Shown here: piece after piece, positions 1 to 5,493 of the stretch
Layout of the letters: each line of letters begins with the position of its first letter
How positions within the stretch are numbered: the first letter of the stretch is position 1
Assembly: GCA_031264545.1 (NCBI GenBank)
Contig: JAISDV010000162.1
Coordinates: 1-7,311, forward strand
Direction: 5' to 3'
DNA from: Oscillospiraceae bacterium
GTDB lineage: Bacteria; Bacillota; Clostridia; Oscillospirales; Oscillospiraceae
DNA: 7,311 bases
Notes under the pieces: model-generated
Told to the model about the DNA's origin: nothing
The model's database searches: none
What the model saw: only the letters and a program-made list of their open reading frames with translations
Program-made: the position numbers and the translations under genes

Positions 1-210
1 CAGGCGGCGGATGTCGTCGCCGTTTAAGTACACCATGCCGCCTTTCGGTTTTAGAATGCGGCCTACGGCTTTCAAAACCGTGGACTTCCCGCAGCCGTTC
101 GGCCCGACGATGGCCGTGATTTTCCCCTGAGGGATTTGCATGTCAAGGTCGTCTACCACAAGGTTTTCGTCGTAAGCGACGGCTAAATTCTCCGTTGCGA
201 TGCTGTTCAT
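1..210 (-). CDS. FecE/FepC-type ABC importer ATPase, N-terminal part only (cut by window edge)
   Basis: This is the cytoplasmic ATPase that would power import of an iron-siderophore, haem or corrinoid-type chelate through the two permeases encoded just upstream. I translated the minus strand by hand: 70 codons are open from an ATG at 210 to the window edge. The Walker A motif GPNGCGKST lies at residues 36-44, preceded by the usual beta-strand region (ATENLAVAYDENLVV) and followed by LKPKGGMVYLNGDDI, typical of the FepC/FecE/FhuC/BtuD group. The rest, including Q-loop, LSGGQ signature, Walker B and H-loop, lies outside the window. An AAAGGA ribosome site is 9 nt from the ATG at 210 and only 3 nt from an in-frame ATG at 216, so I prefer 210. 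The gap to the upstream permease stop is 17 nt, so it is the last visible gene of the same operon. The subfamily assignment is good; the exact substrate cannot be read from it. Confidence 0.9.
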   Translation of the reverse strand, partial: MNSIATENLAVAYDENLVVDDLDMQIPQGKITAIVGPNGCGKSTVLKAVGRILKPKGGMVYLNGDDIRRL

Positions 211-227
211 GCTCATTCATCCTTTCG

Positions 228-1268
228 TCACGCGCGGCTTTTGGCGAGTAAATATAGAAAATACGGCGCGCCGATGATTGCCACCATGATACCGGTGGGG
301 ATTTCCGAGGGCTGCACGATCACCCGCGCGATGGTGTCGGCCACGGATACGAGCGCCGCGCCCGTCAGCGCGCAGGTGGGCAGAAGTATGACATGCTTCG
401 GCCCCACCAGCCGCCTTGCCAAATGGGGGGCAATCAGCCCCACAAAGCTGACGTTGCCGCTGACCGCCACGCAGGACGCCGCCAGCGCCACGGATGCCGC
501 CAAAAGCCCGCGGCGCTCTTTTTCCACGGACGCGCCCAGGCTGTAGGCTACATCGTCACCCATGTTGAGCACGTCCAGTATGCGCGCTTTATAGAGCACA
601 TAGGGTATCAATAAAAGGAGCCACGGCAGCAGAGCCAGCACGAATCTCCAGTTTGAACCCCAAATGCTGCCCGCCTGCCATGTAGCGACGAAATTGAACT
701 GCGTTTCGTCCAGCTTCACTATCAGCAAGGTGGTCAAAGCCGATATGCCCGCCTGTACCGCTACCCCCGTTAAGATCAGGCGCATGGGGGCGATGCCTGC
801 GTTTCTTTTAAAGGCCAAAGCGTAGATGACAATGGCTGTCACGCCCGCCCCGGCTAAAGCCAGAAAGGGCAGAGTGAACACCGACAGGAAGGACTGCGCG
901 CCGAAGAACATCACATACAATATGACCATCATCCCCGCGCCCGCGTTGATACCCAGCAGGCCGGGGTCGGCCAGCGCGTTCTTGGAAACGCCCTGTATGA
1001 CGCAGCCGGAGAGCGCCAGCCCCGCGCCGACGAGGATGGAAACCACAATGCGCGGCAGGCGGAAATCGAATAAAATCAAATTTTCCTTATCCGTGCCGCC
1101 GCCGAAAAGAGTGCGCAGGGTATCCAGCGGGGAGAGTTTTGTATAGCCCGTGTTCATGCTGATGATGAAAGAAATAACAAGCAAAACCGCGCAGCCAGTG
1201 ACGATGACCGTATTGCGAATGGCAATCTTGCGCTTGTAAGTTTCATTTTTCTTCTGTAGTTCTGTCAT
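228..1268 (-). CDS. FecCD-family ABC permease (second permease of chelate importer)
   Basis: This is an integral membrane subunit of an iron-siderophore/haem/cobalamin-type importer (FecCD, BtuC-like fold, normally ten helices), and the protein is 346 residues, the usual length. After a short basic cytoplasmic N-terminus, hydrophobic segments run throughout. Family motifs visible are LRxPR-like FRLPRIVVSILVGAGLALSGCVIQGVSKNALADPGLLGINAGAG, and GLIAPHLARRLVG near residues 277-289, the loop that contacts the ATPase. The ATG at 1268 overlaps the upstream permease stop by one base (TGATG), which implies translational coupling. A strong AAAGGAGG at 1277-1284 sits 8 nt before it. An in-frame GTG at 1271 is possible but closer to the ribosome site. 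It probably pairs with the preceding permease as a heterodimer, as in FecCD or FepDG. The family is certain; the substrate is unknown. Confidence 0.95.
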   Translation of the reverse strand: MTELQKKNETYKRKIAIRNTVIVTGCAVLLVISFIISMNTGYTKLSPLDTLRTLFGGGTDKENLILFDFRLPRIVVSILVGAGLALSGCVIQGVSKNALADPGLLGINAGAGMMVILYVMFFGAQSFLSVFTLPFLALAGAGVTAIVIYALAFKRNAGIAPMRLILTGVAVQAGISALTTLLIVKLDETQFNFVATWQAGSIWGSNWRFVLALLPWLLLLIPYVLYKARILDVLNMGDDVAYSLGASVEKERRGLLAASVALAASCVAVSGNVSFVGLIAPHLARRLVGPKHVILLPTCALTGAALVSVADTIARVIVQPSEIPTGIMVAIIGAPYFLYLLAKSRA

Positions 1269-2320
1269 CACAGCGCCCTCCTTTGTTTGCGGGACAGATA
1301 CAGGAAGAAGGGCACGCCGACAAGGGCGGTCAATACGCCGATGGGCGTTTCAAAGGGCGGGTTGAGCATCCGCGCGCCGAGGTCGGCGGCCACCATGAGC
1401 AGAGCGCCCAGTACCGCCGAGGACGGGATAATCCAGCGGTAATCCACACCCACAAGGTATCGCGCCAGATGGGGAATAATGAGGCCCACAAAGCCCACCG
1501 CTCCCACGACGGACACCGAAGCGCCCGCCAGTATAAGCACAACCAAAGAGCAGAGGACGTTGACAATTGCCGTATTCAGCCCTAACCCCTTCGCCACATC
1601 CTCACCCAAGCTTAAAAGCGACACCGAACGGGACAGAGCGATAGCGCCCAATAAAGCGCCGAGTATCCACGGGGTCATGATTTTGATCTGTTCCCAGTTG
1701 GAGCCTGCCACGCCGCCCGCCGTCCAGAACATGATGTCCCGCGCCACGTCGAAGTACAGAGCAATGCCCTGACTGAGCGCGGCCAGTAATGCGCTGACCG
1801 CCGCCCCCGCAAGTACAAGGCGCATAGGCGTCGCCCCACCGTGCCGCATGGAGGCGACGCCGTTCACCAGCACAGCGCCGAGCGCCGCGCCGAAAAACGA
1901 AAACAGGATGATGTTCATATATCCAAGCCCCGGAAAAAAGGCGAAGCAAATGGACAGGGCAAAGCCCGCCCCGGCGTTGAGGCCGAGCAGCCCTGAATCG
2001 GCCATCGGGTTTCGGGTTGTTCCCTGCATGATGGCTCCGGCTACGGCAAATGCCGCGCCCACAAGGGCGCTGGCGATGACGCGGGGCAAGCGCAAATCCA
2101 CTACGATCAGGTGGTGGGTGCTTTCCCCGTCAAAGCGGAACAAGGCGTCCCACACCGTAGACAGCGGAATACTCGCCGCGCCTTTGGTGATGGAAAGCGC
2201 CATAAGCAGAACCAGCGTTCCGCTGCCGAGCGCGATAATGAGCCATGCCGCCCACGCCCGGCCTTTTTTCTTCTGTTTTATGTCCTGAACCGGCTGTGCC
2301 TGTTCGCTTCTTTGATTCAT
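1268..2320 (-). CDS. FecCD-family ABC permease (first permease of chelate importer)
   Basis: This is the other membrane subunit of the chelate importer, 350 residues long. It begins with a hydrophilic, Gln/Lys-rich cytoplasmic stretch (MNQRSEQAQPVQDIKQKKKGR) of about 25 residues before the first membrane helix. Family motifs seen are VDLRLPRVIASALVGAAFAVAGAIMQGTTRNPMADSGLLGLNAGAG and GLIIPHLARYLVG at about residues 279-291. The open frame extends upstream to 2425, but that extension overlaps the neighbouring ABC-exporter remnant and has no family resemblance. The ATG at 2320 has AAGGAGG (2332-2338) 11 nt before it, in the 22-nt gap after the upstream stop codon. It is followed directly by the second permease with a 1-nt overlap. 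Together with the ATPase and lipoprotein it forms a standard four-gene importer set. Confidence 0.95.
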   Translation of the reverse strand: MNQRSEQAQPVQDIKQKKKGRAWAAWLIIALGSGTLVLLMALSITKGAASIPLSTVWDALFRFDGESTHHLIVVDLRLPRVIASALVGAAFAVAGAIMQGTTRNPMADSGLLGLNAGAGFALSICFAFFPGLGYMNIILFSFFGAALGAVLVNGVASMRHGGATPMRLVLAGAAVSALLAALSQGIALYFDVARDIMFWTAGGVAGSNWEQIKIMTPWILGALLGAIALSRSVSLLSLGEDVAKGLGLNTAIVNVLCSLVVLILAGASVSVVGAVGFVGLIIPHLARYLVGVDYRWIIPSSAVLGALLMVAADLGARMLNPPFETPIGVLTALVGVPFFLYLSRKQRRAL

Positions 2321-2331
2321 TCGGGTACCCG

Positions 2332-2338
2332 CCTCCTT
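2332..2338 (-). promoter_or_regulatory. Ribosome binding site AAGGAGG of the first permease
   Basis: The minus strand reads AAGGAGG here, 11 nt before the ATG at 2320 and wholly inside the gap after the upstream stop (2343-2345). It decides the start of the permease against the longer open frame that begins at 2425. Confidence 0.75.
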
Positions 2339-2342
2339 GCCG

Positions 2343-2990
2343 CTATGCCCCGGCTTGTGCCCGGTGCAGGCGGCTGTATATGCCGCCTCGCTGTAATAGT
2401 TCATGATGCCCGCCCTGCTCGGCAATGCCTTCCTCTGTCAGTACGACAATACGGTCGGCGTTTCGCATGGTAGCCAGCCGGTGAGCGATGAGTAGTGTTG
2501 TGCGGCCCTTGGCCAACTCCGCAAGGGAATGCTGGATGGCGGCTTCCGTTTCCGTGTCCAGCGAGGAAGTCGCCTCGTCCAGTATGAGGATAGGCGGGTT
2601 TTTCAGGAACATCCGGGCGATAGAGAGCCGCTGCTTTTGCCCGCCGGAGAGCTTTACGCCCCGCTCCCCGATAACTGTGTCCAGTTCATTCGGCTGCTCA
2701 CGGATAAATTCGTCAAGCTTGGCGCGCCGCGCCGCTTCCCATATTTCCCGCTCGGTGGCGTCCAGCTTGCCGAACTGGATGTTTTCCCGGATGGTTCCGC
2801 CAAATAAAATCACGCTCCAGTTCCCGGTGGGCAGGAGGTCGTCTACAACCCGGCTGACTGTAAAAGGGAAAAGCAGCTCCAGCAGCGCCGCCGCCACCGC
2901 GCAGAAAAAATCCAGAAAAAACAGTCCTTTATAGGGGCGGTAATAAGGAAGCAAGCGTTTCAGGTTTTTTAACATGCCGGTTTTGTCCAT
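2343..2990 (-). pseudogene. ABC exporter half-transporter with a large in-frame internal deletion
   Basis: The 215-residue frame joins the extreme N-terminus of a type-IV ABC exporter to the C-terminal part of its nucleotide-binding domain. Residues 1-58 (LLPYYRPYKGLFFLDFFCAVAAALLELLFPFTVSRVVDDLLPTGNW) are the cytoplasmic lead-in and first membrane helix. From about residue 62 the sequence is LFGGTIRENIQFGKLD, normally found just after the Q-loop. The LSGGQ signature (114-118), Walker B ILILDE (134-139), D-loop and H-loop IAHRLA (168-173) are intact. Missing are membrane helices 2-6, Walker A and the Q-loop, roughly 350-380 of the usual 570-590 residues. It can therefore neither form a pore nor bind ATP normally. 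The junction falls at about 2802-2815. The frame is otherwise open, so the loss may be recent, or an assembly artefact. The ATG at 2990 has AAAGG directly against it, so the true start is uncertain (ATG 2975 is the alternative). Intact relatives often sit in iron-uptake loci. Confidence 0.85.
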
Positions 2991-3024
2991 CCTTTCATCG
3001 GCAATAGGTTGATTCTGACAATAT

Positions 3025-3066
3025 AAAGCCGGACACAGGCCATCCGAACAGGCTGCGTCCGGCTTT
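3025..3066 (-). terminator. Strong intercistronic hairpin, terminator-like, after the receptor gene
   Basis: AAAGCCGGAC at 3025-3034 is the exact reverse complement of 3057-3066. The stem extends by one G-U pair and three further pairs to about 14 bp, closing a 14-nt loop. Read on the minus strand the right arm is followed by TTTATATTGTC, only moderately U-rich. It lies in the 102-nt gap between the lipoprotein gene and the exporter remnant. It could be a full or leaky terminator, or a 3' stabiliser of the receptor mRNA, which would make the receptor more abundant than the permeases. The structure is seen directly; termination is inference. Confidence 0.6.
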
Positions 3067-3092
3067 GTAACACAGTGTTTTATTGAACTTGC

Positions 3093-4049
3093 CTATTTCA
3101 GTAACTTCTCAACAACGAAATCAGCCAACAGATGAACCCCCAAAGGCCCGGATATAAACATTGTTTCATCAAGTGGGTATACCTGTCCATTTTTCACGGC
3201 GGTCAGCGCATTCCACACACTGGAATCAGACATCGCCGCGATTCCCTGATCGAACTGCTCCTGAGTCGCTCTTATAAAGATATGATCGGGATTAAATACC
3301 GCCAAAGCTTCAAGGCTGCTTTGCTCCCACCATATATCGGGGAGGTCTTCCGGCGCGTTAAGGCCTAAGCCATTCTCGGCATATAGAGGCGCGTTGACGG
3401 GCAATCCATATATACTGACGGATTTCTCATACAACCCCATGATCATAACCGTATCCTCAACCGACGCCAGTTGTTCACGGGCCTCGGCAAGCTTAGCGTA
3501 TTTATTTTCTATCAGTTTTTCCGCTTCCGCTTCTTTCCCGACTATTTTGGCGTATTCCCGCAGATTGTCGTCCAGGGTGTAATCCTCCGTCCAGCACGGT
3601 TGAATAACCGGCGCAATTTTCTCCAGTTCATCCCTTAATTTTACATTATCAGCATGGGTAGTGATAATAATCAGGTCCGGCTCCACCGAAGCCAACAATT
3701 CCAAGTTCACAGGATACCCCAATTCAATAATACCCGTATTGCGGAGAGGTTCCAATATAGGCGTGGAATCAATGAGGCCATTGTCAAAGGCCGCAGCGGG
3801 CGCAACACCAAGGGCATAAAACGGCTCAATAACACTAAAATGTGTCATCGCGACGCGTTCCGGTTGCTTTTCAACAACTACCTCTGCGCCCGTATTATCC
3901 ACATAGATCCTCGGCCAAGCGGCTTCCTGTGTATCGCCGCTTGCGTCCGGCGTGCTTGTCCCGTTATTTCCCGCAGGCGTTCCGGCGCAGCCCGCCAGCA
4001 ATCCCACCAAAAGCGCGGCTGATAGAATCAGTCCCATAAGTCTTTTCAT
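3093..4049 (-). CDS. Substrate-binding lipoprotein of iron-chelate ABC importer (FecB/FhuD/BtuF-like)
   Basis: This is the extracytoplasmic receptor that captures the metal chelate and delivers it to the two permeases. The 318-residue protein opens with a lipoprotein signal peptide: MKRLMG, hydrophobic core LILSAALLVGLLAG, and lipid-accepting Cys21 in the lipobox LLAGC. A Gly/Ser/Thr/Asp-rich linker follows (about residues 22-44), as in Gram-positive lipoproteins. The mature part fits the helical-backbone class III fold (Peripla_BP_2): IYVDNTGAEVVVEKQPERVAMTHFSVIEPFYALGV, then LLASVEPDLIIITTHAD, and later SLEALAVFNPDHIFIRA and WNALTAVKNGQVYPLDE. The frame opens at 4124, but GGAGG at 4060-4064 lies 10 nt before the ATG at 4049, and the signal peptide starts there; ATG 4058 is only 1 nt from it. 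The gene follows the AraC regulator by 105 nt and has its own possible promoter. Ligand identity (siderophore, haem, corrinoid) cannot be read from the sequence. Confidence 0.93.
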   Translation of the reverse strand: MKRLMGLILSAALLVGLLAGCAGTPAGNNGTSTPDASGDTQEAAWPRIYVDNTGAEVVVEKQPERVAMTHFSVIEPFYALGVAPAAAFDNGLIDSTPILEPLRNTGIIELGYPVNLELLASVEPDLIIITTHADNVKLRDELEKIAPVIQPCWTEDYTLDDNLREYAKIVGKEAEAEKLIENKYAKLAEAREQLASVEDTVMIMGLYEKSVSIYGLPVNAPLYAENGLGLNAPEDLPDIWWEQSSLEALAVFNPDHIFIRATQEQFDQGIAAMSDSSVWNALTAVKNGQVYPLDETMFISGPLGVHLLADFVVEKLLK

Positions 4050-4059
4050 CTTTATCATT

Positions 4060-4064
4060 CCTCC
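4060..4064 (-). promoter_or_regulatory. Ribosome binding site GGAGG of the receptor lipoprotein
   Basis: The minus strand reads TTGGAGGA, with GGAGG 10 nt before ATG 4049 and 1 nt before the in-frame ATG at 4058. The spacing supports 4049 as the start and therefore the signal peptide MKRLMG. Confidence 0.7.
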
Positions 4065-4095
4065 AATGTGATTATTGTTAGAAATGTATAACTCA

Positions 4096-4154
4096 TTCCT
4101 GAAAATAAGTATAGCAAGCCACAATCTGCTTTGGAACAGACTATTTCCTGAAAT
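4096..4154 (-). promoter_or_regulatory. Pair of TTTCAGGAA boxes flanking the receptor-gene promoter
   Basis: On the minus strand TTTCAGGAA occurs at 4145-4153 and again at 4096-4104, 49 bp apart. The first copy sits in a small perfect dyad ATTTC-AG-GAAAT (4143-4154) starting just after the AraC stop codon and just upstream of the putative -35. The second lies close to the expected transcription start. A third copy, sharing 12 bp with the first, lies in the leader of the nifH-like gene (5469-5480). This suggests a regulator site, possibly for the neighbouring AraC protein, but short AT-rich matches can arise by chance. Confidence 0.35.
4108..4136 (-). promoter_or_regulatory. Putative promoter of the receptor and importer genes
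   Basis: On the minus strand TTCCAA (4131-4136, a poor -35) is separated by 17 bp from TATACT (4108-4113, a good -10). The weak -35 fits a promoter that needs an activator, and an AraC-family gene lies directly upstream. The alternative is read-through from the AraC promoter, as no terminator is visible between the two genes. Confidence 0.45.
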
Positions 4155-5006
4155 TTAGGTGGACCATTTCCTGTTTGATTTATGAAAGGTATATTCACGC
4201 CACTCACTTGGAGACACGCTAAACTTCCTTTTGAATAGCCGATAAAAATACTTTTCATCCTCATATCCCACGTTTTTCCCGATTTCCCAGACGCTGCACT
4301 CGGTGGATTCAAGCAGCTTCCGCGCCTGTTCCAGCCGATAAGCAATGAGATAATCAATCGGGCTGACGCCTGTATGTTTCTTGAACACATCAGAAAAATA
4401 TTTGCCGTTCATGCCATATCTGCGACCGAGTTCCTGTAAGGTATGCTGTTCCATATACAGCCGCTCCACATAGGCTTTCGCGTCCTCTACAACGCTGTGA
4501 GCATTGGTCTGCTGAATGCTCCGCGCACTGAAAAACATCTCGGAGAGAACGGAATATACCAGCGTTTTTGCTTGAAGCGTTGCATGTGCATTAGGTAGGC
4601 CCCCGTACGATTTGTACAAATTTGCAAGCTGCCACAACATGGATATAATCCGTGAATTCATACCGATTTCCAACTCATACGGACTATGAATATAGCTTGC
4701 GTCAGTTCCTTCATAATCATAATATAGTGTGAGAAACTCACAAGGAAACCCGCCCGCAACCTGAGTTGTCAGCCACTTTTCCGGTGCGCCGTGAACGACT
4801 TTACCTGGCAAGAGCGAGTAACTGTTTCCGGCGAAGTTGAATTCCGCCTTTCCTTTCAAAGAAAAATGGAAAGCGGACACTTCCGTATTAAAGGGCGCCC
4901 ATGCGTTTTTTGTAGACCACTCGGTAAAAAACGCATCCAGCGGCTCAAAATGCAGCTTTGCGTATTCCTCCGTTATTTTGTTCAAGTTGATGCTCACATT
5001 TACCAT
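4155..5006 (-). CDS. AraC-family transcriptional regulator with N-terminal cupin-like sensor domain
   Basis: This is a one-component regulator that probably controls the adjacent chelate importer. From ATG 5006 the protein has 283 residues, the normal length. The N-terminal half looks like an AraC cupin sensor (about residues 42-76: AFHFSLKGKAEFNFAGNSYSLLPGKVVHGAP). The C-terminus carries two helix-turn-helix units: TLQELGRRYGMNGKYFSDVFKKHTG (about 189-213) and SVWEIGKNVGYEDEKYFYRLFKRKFSVSPSEWR (about 238-270), the latter ending in the conserved AraC signature. The frame stays open to 5270, but that extension is Cys/Arg-rich, begins upstream of the inferred transcription start and has no family similarity. 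The start is not certain: AAAGGA abuts ATG 5006 but is 9 nt from an in-frame GTG at 4997, and ATG 5015 is also possible. AraC proteins in such loci often sense the siderophore itself, which is plausible here but unproven. Confidence 0.88.
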   Translation of the reverse strand: MVNVSINLNKITEEYAKLHFEPLDAFFTEWSTKNAWAPFNTEVSAFHFSLKGKAEFNFAGNSYSLLPGKVVHGAPEKWLTTQVAGGFPCEFLTLYYDYEGTDASYIHSPYELEIGMNSRIISMLWQLANLYKSYGGLPNAHATLQAKTLVYSVLSEMFFSARSIQQTNAHSVVEDAKAYVERLYMEQHTLQELGRRYGMNGKYFSDVFKKHTGVSPIDYLIAYRLEQARKLLESTECSVWEIGKNVGYEDEKYFYRLFKRKFSVSPSEWREYTFHKSNRKWST

Positions 5007-5242
5007 TCCTTTCATGCCGCTCTGTTTGATAAACCTTCTCCCGCATCGCTGGCTAACGCGCAAAGCGCAACACCCAGGCAGACAATAAAAATAAGCCAGT
5101 CTCTCGGTATGGCTGCTCGCGCTTCGCACTACCGCGTAATACTTCCGAGTAACACAAAAGACGGCGCCCCGCGCATTTATCTCATAGGCGCCATAAATAC
5201 GCATCCATGCCAAGCTAAAACTTCGGTTAGAAATAACTAACT
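5007..5242 (-). other. Long untranslated leader of the AraC-family gene
   Basis: If transcription starts near 5242, as the promoter at 5249-5277 predicts, the AraC-family mRNA has a leader of about 235 nt. It contains a small GTTAG/CTAAC hairpin at its 5' end and several GC-rich palindromic patches. I see no recognisable riboswitch (no cobalamin B12-box, no other consensus I know) and no convincing small gene. The AraC frame is open through it, but its translation is Cys/Arg-rich and unlike a protein domain. The function is unknown. Confidence 0.45.
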
Positions 5243-5248
5243 TGTAAA

Positions 5249-5277
5249 AGTATAAAGCGTCGGTTCTCATTTGTCAA
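5249..5277 (-). promoter_or_regulatory. Sigma-A-type promoter for the AraC-family gene
   Basis: On the minus strand a perfect TTGACA (5272-5277) is followed after 17 bp by TATACT (5249-5254), one mismatch from consensus. It points at the AraC-family gene and starts transcription near 5242. Its strength suggests the regulator, and perhaps the importer by read-through, has good basal expression. Confidence 0.75.
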
Positions 5278-5321
5278 GAGGCGGCTGCGGCAGAGTGCAT
5301 TGTCCTCTCATGCCCTCATAG

Positions 5322-5340
5322 TTTCTCGGCCGTTTCTCAT
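5322..5340 (+). promoter_or_regulatory. Direct repeat TTTCTC with 11-bp period between the divergent promoters
   Basis: TTTCTC occurs at 5322-5327 and 5333-5338, one helical turn apart and about 25-40 bp upstream of the rightward -35. TTCTCAT occurs at 5334-5340 and again at 5264-5270, next to the leftward -35, and CTCAT recurs four times in 75 bp. Direct repeats in phase upstream of a -35 are typical of AraC-family operators. The assignment is tentative. Confidence 0.3.
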
Positions 5341-5362
5341 CACAAGTAACCATAACCGATGC

Positions 5363-5392
5363 TTGACAAACGCCTGTTATTTATGATATATT
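5363..5392 (+). promoter_or_regulatory. Sigma-A-type promoter for the nifH-like gene
   Basis: A perfect TTGACA at 5363-5368 is followed after 18 bp by TATATT at 5387-5392. Transcription would start near 5399, giving a leader of about 95 nt before the nifH-like ATG. The -10 lies inside a long perfect inverted repeat, so a protein bound to the repeat would block this promoter. It is divergent from the AraC promoter, with the two -35 elements 85 bp apart. Confidence 0.7.
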
Positions 5393-5425
5393 ACATATAA
5401 ATTATATATGTAATATATCATAAAT
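5379..5425. repeat. Perfect 21-bp inverted repeat covering the nifH-like promoter -10, probable operator
   Basis: Bases 5379-5399 are the exact reverse complement of 5405-5425, with a 5-base centre AATTA. The arms are almost pure A/T with inner elements ATATTAC and GTAATAT and outer TTATGA and TCATAA. The repeat covers the -10 and the expected transcription start, the classic place for a repressor site. A T-rich run with seven consecutive T (5436-5442) follows shortly after, so a transcript entering from further upstream could fold it as a weak A/U hairpin. I cannot name the binding protein; no matching regulator gene is in the window apart from the AraC protein, which usually binds direct repeats. 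Confidence 0.7.
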
Positions 5426-5443
5426 TTATTTTATATTTTTTTA

Positions 5444-5490
5444 GCGATTTTGAGTCAACAAATTATAGAATTTCAGGAAAGGAAAATCGC
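5444..5490 (+). promoter_or_regulatory. Leader with inverted repeat framing the nifH-like ribosome binding site
   Basis: GCGATTTT at 5444-5451 is complementary to AAAATCGC at 5483-5490, enclosing a 31-nt loop. The Shine-Dalgarno AAAGGA (5478-5483) sits at the foot of the stem, 10 nt before the ATG at 5494, so folding could limit ribosome access. The eight-pair stem is short and the loop long, so the effect may be weak. Confidence 0.35.
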
Positions 5491-5493
5491 GTT

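Noticed and set aside
2321..2425. Upstream start at 2425 for the first permease
   Set aside because: The added residues overlap the exporter remnant in another frame and lack family resemblance; AAGGAGG supports 2320.
241..2934. Plus-strand open frames opposite the permeases and exporter remnant
   Set aside because: They are antisense shadows of clearly homologous minus-strand genes, with no domain similarity or ribosome sites of note.
4050..4124. Upstream start at 4124 for the receptor lipoprotein
   Set aside because: It would bury the signal peptide behind 25 extra residues; the GGAGG site and lipoprotein signal both point to 4049.
5007..5242. Cobalamin or other known riboswitch in the AraC leader
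   Set aside because: I found no B12-box or other recognisable conserved core.
5007..5270. N-terminal extension of the AraC-family protein to the ATG at 5270 (371 residues)
   Set aside because: The extension starts upstream of the inferred transcription start, is Cys/Arg-rich without family similarity, and makes the protein about 90 residues longer than usual.
5381..5423. A NikR operator in the long palindrome
   Set aside because: TTATGA/TCATAA and ATATTAC/GTAATAT resemble NikR half sites, but spacings differ from GTATGA-N16-TCATAC and no nikR gene is visible, so I do not name the regulator.
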